From Nitrospirota bacterium (GTDB lineage Bacteria > Nitrospirota > Thermodesulfovibrionia > Thermodesulfovibrionales > Magnetobacteriaceae), in assembly GCA_015233265.1 (NCBI GenBank), contig JADFXZ010000143.1:1-5796 (forward strand): 5,796 nt of DNA, read 5' to 3'. The position numbers and the translations under genes are program-made. Below the pieces are notes generated by a model. The model did not search any database. It worked only from the letters and a program-made list of their open reading frames with translations, and was not told where the DNA came from. Below, piece by piece: positions 1-4,892 of this stretch (positions within the stretch are counted from its first letter, which is position 1; each line of letters starts with the position of its first letter).

Positions 1-1485
1 ATTACCTGAGAGTGTGCCGCCGCCACTACAACTATAGTTAGCCGTGTATCCAGTTGGCCCTGTCTCCGTCAGCGTATAAACACCCACAGGTGCAATCGAA
101 GCCGCTACCGGTGTCGTACCAGTGAGCACCATCGGACCGGTCGTTGAATCGCCGGTTGCGCTTAGCGTAAACTGCCCTACTGTAGCCGTGCCGCCACCAG
201 TGTTAGTCACTGTCTTGAGTAGGCCAAGATTGAATGACTGGCCAGAACTCCCAGAATTCCACGTATTGGCAATTGTGCAGGTGATTGTCTTGCCCGCGTC
301 GGTTGCCGTGGTCGTCAGCTGATTACCGGAGAGCGTGCCGCCGCTGCTGCAACTATAACTGGCCGTGTATCCCGACGGCCCTGTCTCCGTAAGAGTATAA
401 ACACCCACAGGCGTATTAACAGCCGCCACTGGTGTTGTACCTGTGATTACCATAGCCGCGGTGGATGAGTCGCCGGTTGCGCTTAGCGTGAAGGCCCCCA
501 CAGCAGCCGTACCACCGCCACTGTTGGTTACCGTCTTGAGCAGTCCCAGCTTCAGCGCATTGGTAGGGTTCCACGTATTGGCCATTGTGCAGGTGATAGT
601 ATTGCCGGCATCCGCCGACGTGATTGTTAACTTGTTACCGGAGAGCGTGCCGCCGCCGCTGCAACTATAACTGGCCGTGTATCCCGCCGGCCCTGATTCC
701 GTCAGCGTATAAACCCCCACAGGTGCATTAAGGGCTGCCACCGGCGTTGTACCAGTAATCACCGTCGGTCCTGTGGATGAATCGCCGGTTGCGCTCAGTG
801 TGAACTGTCCAACCGTTGCCGTACCGCCGCCTGAGTTATTGACCGTCGTCAAGAGGCCAAGATTGGCCGAGCTGCCAGAATTCCACGTATTGGCGATTGT
901 ACAGGTGATGGTCTTGCCCGCATCCGCCGACGTGATTGTCAACTGAGTGCCAAACAATGTGCCGCCGCCGCTGCAGCTGTATGTAGGCGTGTATCCTGCC
1001 GGCCCTGTCTCCATCAGCGTGTATACACCCACAGGTGCATTAGCAGCCGCCACCGGTGTTGTACCTGTGATTGCCGTCGGGCCGGTCGATGAGTCGCCGG
1101 TTGCAGTTAGAGTAAACTGTCCCGTCGTTGCCGTACCGCCGCCTGTGTTGTTGACCGTCGTCAAGAGGCCAAGATTGGCCGAGCTGCCAGAATTCCACGC
1201 GTTGGCGATTGTGCAGGTGATGGCCTTACCGGCATCAGCCGACGTGATTGTCAATTTATTACCGGAGAGCGTGCCGCCGCCGCTGCAGCTGTACGCAGGA
1301 GTATATCCCGTCGGCCCTGTCTCAGTCAGCGTGTAGACGCCAACAGGTGCATTAGCAGCCGCCACCGGCGTCGTACCTGAGATCACCGTCGGTCCGGTCG
1401 ATGAGTCGCCGATTGCGCTCAGTGTGAACTGCCCCACTGTTGCCGTACCGCCGCCCATGTTGTTGACCGTCTTTACCAACCCAAG
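1..1485 (-). repeat. Coding tandem repeats, five units of 312-321 bp (fifth partial)
   Basis: Units begin with an LGL(L/V) codon run at 1485, 1173, 861, 549 and 228, giving periods of 312, 312, 312 and 321 bases; the last unit is cut by the window. Each encodes LGLL-TV-N-GGGTA, GDS(S/T), TGTTPVAA, VYTL-E-GP-GYT, YSCS-GGTL and ITCT-ANTWN. The extra nine bases of unit four fall in the linker after NSGSS. The motif order suggests one beta-sandwich domain per unit, strung as a stalk. Two cysteines per complete unit (offsets 67 and 91) are invariant in the four complete units. DNA is strongly conserved between units, including a 49-base stretch identical at 839-887 and 1151-1199, which points to recent duplication or conversion. 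Confidence 0.93.
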
Positions 1486-2223
1486 TGTCGTCGTTACTGA
1501 TGAGCAGGAAGCAGGGACAGTAACCGCATTGGCGTCCAGTGTGACTGTCCCACCAGATGCCAGTATCCGCCCTGCCACGGTTGCAAGGTGTCCTATAGTG
1601 ACATTAGCGTTATCGATGATATTACCTGAAAACGTAGAGTTTGCCGCAAGTGTCGTGGCGGCATTGGGAGCCCAAAATACATTGCCGGCACAGGCACCAT
1701 TATCCAGGAAAACGGTGGAATTGGCCGCTGTGCCAAGGGCCGCCGATCTGAAGATATAAACGCCGGCGCCGTTGAGGTGAACCTTTGAGCCTATAGTCAT
1801 TGCTCCGGTGCTGAAATAACATCCTGGAGGGATGACCCCTGGGGTACTACCTGAAATAGCTACCGAAGCCAAATCAACCTCAGCGCCTATAGCTGTACAG
1901 GTTTGACCATTAATGGTCGCCAGGGCGGAGGTTTGATCCGATATTTGTGTTGAAGAACAAGGCACAAGTGTCGTGCCGGTAATTGTCGTAGCTGGCGTAG
2001 CAGATGGTGTACTCCAACAGATATCTCCACCGATGTACGTGTACGACCCAAGGTTGGTATTCGTAAAAGTGCTTGTAGTGACAGCATATGTGCTGTTGGA
2101 TAACAGCGCTGGCGCGGTTGCTGCCAACCCGGGGGATGCCCCGCAAACAAGCGCAAAGAATAACAGGCTTGCCAAAAGACTCAAGTTCATCATCCGTTTC
2201 AAGATCATTTTTTTATGAAACAT
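1..2223 (-). CDS. Secreted ice-binding-like (DUF3494) protein with tandem SpaA/prealbumin-like repeats, 3' end cut by window
   Basis: The frame is open for 741 codons from ATG at 2223 to the window edge, so the C-terminus is missing. The start has a GGAGGA seven bases upstream. Residues 1-35 are a Sec signal peptide: basic HKKMILKR, a hydrophobic run at 14-29, and a likely cut near GLAA. The cysteine at 27 lacks a proper lipobox. Residues about 40-238 match the DUF3494 ice-binding-like beta-solenoid family, with GVYIF (154-158), GNVFW (180-184), TFSGNIID (197-204) and GRILASGGTVTLD (218-230). This domain carries six cysteines (69, 89, 109, 135, 178, 240). From residue 247 come five tandem units of 104-107 residues with VYTLTETGP-GY, a SpaA/prealbumin-like signature. 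Family members bind ice or act as surface adhesins; which applies here cannot be read from sequence. Location is inferred to be extracellular or cell surface. The plus-strand frames opposite are shadows. Confidence 0.88.
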   Translation of the reverse strand, partial: MFHKKMILKRMMNLSLLASLLFFALVCGASPGLAATAPALLSNSTYAVTTSTFTNTNLGSYTYIGGDICWSTPSATPATTITGTTLVPCSSTQISDQTSALATINGQTCTAIGAEVDLASVAISGSTPGVIPPGCYFSTGAMTIGSKVHLNGAGVYIFRSAALGTAANSTVFLDNGACAGNVFWAPNAATTLAANSTFSGNIIDNANVTIGHLATVAGRILASGGTVTLDANAVTVPASCSSVTTTLGLVKTVNNMGGGTATVGQFTLSAIGDSSTGPTVISGTTPVAAANAPVGVYTLTETGPTGYTPAYSCSGGGTLSGNKLTITSADAGKAITCTIANAWNSGSSANLGLLTTVNNTGGGTATTGQFTLTATGDSSTGPTAITGTTPVAAANAPVGVYTLMETGPAGYTPTYSCSGGGTLFGTQLTITSADAGKTITCTIANTWNSGSSANLGLLTTVNNSGGGTATVGQFTLSATGDSSTGPTVITGTTPVAALNAPVGVYTLTESGPAGYTASYSCSGGGTLSGNKLTITSADAGNTITCTMANTWNPTNALKLGLLKTVTNSGGGTAAVGAFTLSATGDSSTAAMVITGTTPVAAVNTPVGVYTLTETGPSGYTASYSCSSGGTLSGNQLTTTATDAGKTITCTIANTWNSGSSGQSFNLGLLKTVTNTGGGTATVGQFTLSATGDSTTGPMVLTGTTPVAASIAPVGVYTLTETGPTGYTANYSCSGGGTLSGN

Positions 2224-2230
2224 TGTTGAT

Positions 2231-2236
2231 TCCTCC
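2231..2236 (-). promoter_or_regulatory. Shine-Dalgarno GGAGGA of the DUF3494 repeat protein gene
   Basis: On the minus strand GGAGGA sits seven bases before ATG at 2223. This decides the start over the in-frame internal ATG codons at residues 6, 11 and 12, which have no such site and would shorten the basic part of the signal peptide. Confidence 0.85.
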
Positions 2237-2330
2237 GTTCATTTTTTTGTTCGATTTTTTTAACCTTCCCTTACACAACAGCCTCCTGCCGCTGCCACTT
2301 GCTCCGCTACTGCCTTCAGATGCTGCCGCT

Positions 2331-2360
2331 GCCCCTTCAATATTTTGAAGTAAAAGGGGC
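2331..2360. promoter_or_regulatory. Hairpin with 7-bp GCCCCTT/AAGGGGC stem in the presumed leader of the surface protein gene
   Basis: GCCCCTT at 2331-2337 pairs with AAGGGGC at 2354-2360 around a 16-base AT-rich loop. A competing inner stem CTTCAA/TTGAAG (2335-2350) can form instead. In the minus-strand transcript it would lie about 110 bases before the start codon. No U-run follows directly, so it is not a clear terminator. A role as a leader structure is inference only. Confidence 0.4.
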
Positions 2361-2383
2361 TGCCAAACATCTAACTACTAAAG

Positions 2384-2395
2384 AGCACATGTGCT
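2384..2395. promoter_or_regulatory. Perfect 12-bp palindrome AGCACATGTGCT, possible operator
   Basis: The sequence reads identically on both strands for 12 bases and lies about 160 bases before the surface protein start codon, downstream of a possible -10 element on that strand. It overlaps the left arm (2376-2385, TACTAAAGAG) of a 10-bp inverted pair whose right arm is CTCTTTAGTA at 2470-2479. Palindromes of this size often bind dimeric regulators, but no regulator family is identified. Confidence 0.3.
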
Positions 2396-2423
2396 AAGAA
2401 GAGATGCCTCTGCACTAAATGCC

Positions 2424-2450
2424 TTTATAAAATATATTGACTGTGGACAA
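2424..2450 (-). promoter_or_regulatory. Possible sigma70-type promoter for the surface protein gene
   Basis: On the minus strand TTGTCC (2450-2445) and TATAAA (2429-2424) resemble -35 and -10 boxes in an AT-rich setting upstream of the surface protein gene. The 15-base spacing is shorter than the usual 17, and the -35 matches only four of six positions, so this is a weak call. It would give a leader of about 190 bases containing the palindrome and hairpin described separately. Confidence 0.25.
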
Positions 2451-2506
2451 TATCATCTAAACTAACGCACTCTTTAGTATGTAATTATCACATGAATGAA
2501 TTTTAT

Positions 2507-2529
2507 AATCAATAGGTTAAATATTGATT
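2507..2529. repeat. Dyad AATCAATA / TATTGATT, 8-bp arms, 7-base gap
   Basis: Perfect arms at 2507-2514 and 2522-2529 flank GGTTAAA. AT-rich arms with this short gap suit a protein-binding dyad better than a stable RNA hairpin. It lies upstream of the possible promoter of the surface protein gene. Function is unknown and chance occurrence in AT-rich DNA is possible. Confidence 0.35.
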
Positions 2530-2536
2530 TCTATAC

Positions 2537-2568
2537 AGGTAATTAATAATGTAACATGGAAATTACCT
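2537..2568. repeat. Dyad AGGTAATT / AATTACCT, 8-bp arms, 16-base gap
   Basis: Perfect arms at 2537-2544 and 2561-2568. It follows closely on the neighbouring dyad at 2507-2529, so two unrelated 8-bp inverted pairs stand side by side in the intergenic stretch. No terminator-like U-run is attached. It may be a regulatory site for the surface protein gene or chance. Confidence 0.3.
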
Positions 2569-2677
2569 ATTTCCACAAAAACCGAATCGAAGCACACCAG
2601 CCCCTGTCATGACACCCCCCAGCAGCCAGTCAGATTAAATTACATTTTTATGGGCTTAGGATGATTTTTACGGTAAA

Positions 2678-2754
2678 GCGGGAATCAAGGAAAACATCGA
2701 TCAGGGCAAAAGCATAGGCAATTTCTGACTGATTCTTCAAATGCGTTTGCCCTG
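2678..2754 (-). repeat. Dispersed intergenic repeat, copy A
   Basis: Read on the minus strand this copy begins CAGGGCAAACGCATTTGAA and ends CCTTGATTCCCGC. It aligns with 5673-5750 on the plus strand over 77-78 bases with about 64 identical positions and one single-base gap, so the two copies are inverted. The first bases form the final codons and the TGA of the protease gene. Its ends also pair with each other: 2700-2713 and 2743-2756 form an arm of 14 bases with one mismatch. No transposase is nearby. It looks like a non-autonomous dispersed element of the kind found between genes in many bacteria. Confidence 0.75.
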
Positions 2755-2756
2755 AT
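2700..2756 (-). terminator. Weak terminator candidate at the end of the protease gene
   Basis: The minus-strand transcript can pair AUCAGGGCAAA with UUUGCCCUGAU (11 bp, extended by two pairs after one mismatch) around a loop of about 29 bases, followed by CGAUGUUUUCC. The hairpin starts just inside the last codons of the protease gene. The loop is long and the U-run short, so intrinsic termination is only a possibility; the pairing may simply be a property of the dispersed repeat. Confidence 0.25.
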
Positions 2757-3324
2757 GTGATTGCATATGAGAATTGCCGCCGTTTTTATAAATAAACCGC
2801 AAATAAATCAGCGCGCCGAGGTCATAGGCAAAATGTGCGGCAACCGGTACCATAACCCCGTTAAAATATATGCACAGCTCACCAAGATAGAAACTCATCG
2901 CTGTGGCAATTATGAAATATTCCAGTGTCAGAAAGTGCAGTAATCCAAATATCAGGCTTGACCATACGATGCCTATCTTAGCCTGAAGCACTCCCCGAAA
3001 CAGCAGCTCCTCACCAATTCCAGCCATTAACGAGATTACCGCGATGTCAAGGGCGGTTGACCCAGCAAATAACTGCCGGACGTCGCGTAATATTACCGTC
3101 CTGAATGAGTTTAAAAAGTGCTGTGGCCTGATGCAAAACAGTAAAAATAGTGACAGTGGAGGCATGGCAAATAGCAGTCCCAGGACAATGTCGACAAGGA
3201 TATGTTCATAAGAGGAGATAAAGACGATATTTTTAAAATACGCAGCGGCCCCTAATGCTATGGCAACGAGGCCGCCCTCACTAAGAAGGGCAAGCCCCAG
3301 GAGTCTTCTTCGTGACATAGTCAT
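2737..3324 (-). CDS. CPBP family intramembrane metalloprotease
   Basis: The 195-residue protein is mostly hydrophobic, with membrane segments around residues 8-30, 42-64, 92-103, 117-133, 136-155 and 157-176. It carries the three conserved CPBP (CAAX protease and bacteriocin-processing, Abi) motifs: EELLFR (105-110), FGLLH (126-130) and HFAYD (164-168). These supply the glutamate and histidine residues of a membrane-embedded active site. Family members cleave prenylated or other membrane-associated peptides; the substrate here is unknown. The start lies 3 bases after the hisF stop and has no good Shine-Dalgarno, so translation is probably coupled to hisF; ATG at codon 3 is an alternative start. 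The last residues (HQGKRI) and the stop are encoded by a dispersed repeat, so the native tail may have been replaced. Nothing ties it functionally to histidine synthesis. Confidence 0.87.
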   Translation of the reverse strand: MTMSRRRLLGLALLSEGGLVAIALGAAAYFKNIVFISSYEHILVDIVLGLLFAMPPLSLFLLFCIRPQHFLNSFRTVILRDVRQLFAGSTALDIAVISLMAGIGEELLFRGVLQAKIGIVWSSLIFGLLHFLTLEYFIIATAMSFYLGELCIYFNGVMVPVAAHFAYDLGALIYLRFIYKNGGNSHMQSHQGKRI

Positions 3325-3327
3325 CTG

Positions 3328-4164
3328 TTAGAGCCGCATCGTAACGCCCTTAGAGTGAAGGAACTCCTTGGCCTCAGCAATTGAGTGTTCCCTGAAGTGG
3401 AAGATTGACGCGGCCAGTACGGCATCGGCCTTCCCGTCGGCGAGGGCATCGTAAAGGTGACTAAGCTGCCCAGCACCGCCCGAGGCTATCACCGGTATGC
3501 TGAGAGCCTCAGACACCGCACGGGTCAGCTCTATGTCGTAGCCAATCTTTGTGCCGTCTCTGTCCATGCTTGTCAGGAGTATCTCACCGGCGCCTATATC
3601 TTCCATATATCGCGCCCACCTTACGGCGTCAATGCCCTTTGCCCGCCTGCCGCCGTGTGTGTATACCTCCCAGAGCGCTGCATCATTGCCCGCTTTAATG
3701 TTTAGATTCGTCAGGGATTCGCTGTCCTTTAGCCACTGTGGGCTGTCACCAGCTTCGCCCGTACAGCGTTTGGCATCTATGGCTACTACGATACACTGGC
3801 TGCCAAAGCGTGCCGAGGCCTGGGCAATGAACTCCGGGTTGTTGACTGCCGTGGTGTTAATAGATACCTTGTCGCATCCTGCGTTAAGCAGGTCCCGGAT
3901 GTCGTCTAATGAGCCTATGCCACCGCCTACTGTCAGCGGAATAAACACATCTGTGGCGGTCTTTTCCACCACGTCAAGCATTATCTTACGCTTCTCGTGC
4001 GATGCGGTTATATCAAGATACGTCAGCTCGTCAGCCCCCTGTTCGTCATAAAACACGGCGTTTTCGACGGGGTCTCCGGCGTCGCGAATGTTTACGAAGT
4101 TAATCCCCTTTACAACCCTTCCATCTCTAACGTCAAGACATGGTATGATGCGCTTTGCCAACAT
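3328..4164 (-). CDS. hisF: Imidazole glycerol phosphate synthase, cyclase subunit HisF
   Basis: HisF joins HisH to convert PRFAR and ammonia into imidazole glycerol phosphate and AICAR, linking histidine and purine synthesis in the cytoplasm. The TIM barrel shows RIIPCLDV with catalytic Asp11, the VGGGI phosphate loop (79-83), AIDAK with catalytic Asp130, WEVYTHGGR (165-173), GAGEILLTSMDRDG (191-204), VIASGGAG (225-232) and a normal C-terminal end, GVTMRL. At 278 residues it exceeds the usual 250-258: residues about 134-164, between AIDAKR and WEVYTHGG, are some 20 longer than typical, with no broken frame. The start sits 5 bases after the hisA stop; GGAGGGGG, formed by the last hisA codons, serves as ribosome site. 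hisH is not in the window and must be elsewhere if the enzyme is functional. Confidence 0.97.
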   Translation of the reverse strand: MLAKRIIPCLDVRDGRVVKGINFVNIRDAGDPVENAVFYDEQGADELTYLDITASHEKRKIMLDVVEKTATDVFIPLTVGGGIGSLDDIRDLLNAGCDKVSINTTAVNNPEFIAQASARFGSQCIVVAIDAKRCTGEAGDSPQWLKDSESLTNLNIKAGNDAALWEVYTHGGRRAKGIDAVRWARYMEDIGAGEILLTSMDRDGTKIGYDIELTRAVSEALSIPVIASGGAGQLSHLYDALADGKADAVLAASIFHFREHSIAEAKEFLHSKGVTMRL

Positions 4165-4169
4165 TTTCG

Positions 4170-4892
4170 CTACCCCCTCCCCACAAGCTCTATGGCCTCA
4201 TTCAGTGAGATAGCGCCGGAGTAGACAGCCTTTCCGGTTATTATGCCGTAGAGTCCTTTGATTGCCATCAGCGCTGCTATGTCCTTTAAAGAGGCAACGC
4301 CGCCTGAGGCCGTTACGGGGATGCTTACGAGATTGGCTATCTCCGCCGTGGCCTCCACGTTTGGGCCCATAAGCATCCCGTCCTTTGCTATATCTGTGTA
4401 GATAATCCCAGAGGCACCGGCGGCCTCAACCTCTTTGGCAAGGGCAGAGGCCGTGGTCTCAGTGATTTCCTCCCACCCTTTGATTGCAACCCTGCCTTTT
4501 TTCGCGTCTATCCCCACGACTATCTTCTGTGGAAACATCTCACACGCCTTACGAAGCAATGCCGGGTCTTTGATTGCTATTGTGCCAAGAATTATCTTGT
4601 CTATGCCGATTGAATCAAGCAGTTTAATCCTCTCTAAGTCCCGAATGCCGCCGCCAACCTCAAGCCGAACGTCCACAGTTTTTCTTATGTTTTTAATACT
4701 CTCGATGTTGCTCTGCTGCCCGGTAAACGCCCCGTCAAGGTCAACTATGTGAATAAGTTGCGCCCCTTCGGTCACCCATCTTCTGGCCGTTGCGGCGGGG
4801 TCTTCGGAGTACTTGGTAACTGCTTCTTTTCTGCCTTGCAGGAGCCGTACGCACGAACCATCCTTTAAATCAATTGCCGGTATTACGAGCAT
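4170..4892 (-). CDS. hisA: 1-(5-phosphoribosyl)-5-[(5-phosphoribosylamino)methylideneamino]imidazole-4-carboxamide isomerase HisA
   Basis: HisA performs the Amadori rearrangement of ProFAR to PRFAR, the substrate of HisF encoded directly downstream. The 240-residue length is normal. Visible motifs are VIPAIDLKDG with catalytic Asp8, LEVGGGIR (77-84) for phosphate binding, GIDAKKGRV with Asp129, GWEE (139-142), IIYTDIAKDGM (163-173) holding the second catalytic acid, and PVTASGGVA (192-200), the second phosphate site. The GWEE stretch, with a Trp suited to ProFAR stacking, favours HisA over HisF. The start overlaps the upstream TIM barrel gene by 10 bases, and GGAGGA lies three bases before the ATG inside that gene's MEEQ codons, so the two are probably translationally coupled. 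The last codons (VGRG) double as the hisF ribosome site. Confidence 0.97.
   Translation of the reverse strand: MLVIPAIDLKDGSCVRLLQGRKEAVTKYSEDPAATARRWVTEGAQLIHIVDLDGAFTGQQSNIESIKNIRKTVDVRLEVGGGIRDLERIKLLDSIGIDKIILGTIAIKDPALLRKACEMFPQKIVVGIDAKKGRVAIKGWEEITETTASALAKEVEAAGASGIIYTDIAKDGMLMGPNVEATAEIANLVSIPVTASGGVASLKDIAALMAIKGLYGIITGKAVYSGAISLNEAIELVGRG

Larger units (their letters stand above)
2224..2736. other. Gene-free intergenic stretch, mostly AT-rich, with several dyads
   Basis: No credible coding frame is seen on either strand between the protease gene stop and the start of the DUF3494 protein gene. The stretch holds, from high to low coordinate, most of one copy of a dispersed repeat (to 2678), a TGTCATGACA palindrome (2605-2614), two 8-bp-stem dyads (2537-2568 and 2507-2529), a possible promoter (2424-2450), a 12-bp palindrome (2384-2395), a GC-rich hairpin (2331-2360), and a GC-rich patch with two copies of CTGCCGCTGCC (around 2286-2334). 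It probably contains the end of the his-protease transcript and the promoter and leader of the surface protein gene. Confidence 0.7.

Noticed and set aside
20..30. Lipoprotein signal for the surface protein because of cysteine 27
   Set aside because: Coordinates given are residues. The residue before Cys is Val, not Gly, Ala or Ser, so no proper lipobox exists; a standard Sec cleavage after GLAA fits better.
1..1485. CRISPR-like or non-coding satellite array
   Set aside because: The period of 312-321 bases is far too long for CRISPR, differences keep the reading frame, and the units encode a coherent domain.
122..1759. Several plus-strand open frames of 66-129 codons with valine- and proline-rich translations
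   Set aside because: They lie opposite the repeat protein, recur with the 312-base period, and lack ribosome sites. They are antisense shadows of a Thr/Gly/Ala-rich gene.
1887..2348. Overlapping small frames on both strands around the start of the surface protein gene
   Set aside because: They are out of frame with a clear signal peptide plus DUF3494 reading frame that has a strong ribosome site; their translations show no domain-like pattern.
2605..2614. Palindrome TGTCATGACA as an operator
   Set aside because: Ten-base palindromes occur by chance, it is far from any likely promoter box, and there is no second copy in the window.
2690..2756. AGGGCAAA-type sequence resembling the start of a cyclic-di-GMP-I riboswitch
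   Set aside because: The conserved GACGCAAAGC partner and the expected two-helix layout are absent, and the sequence is explained by the dispersed repeat, which also occurs at 5673-5750.
3551..4051. A 166-codon plus-strand frame opposite hisF
   Set aside because: It is the antisense of an unmistakable HisF; the composition is serine-rich and there is no ribosome site.
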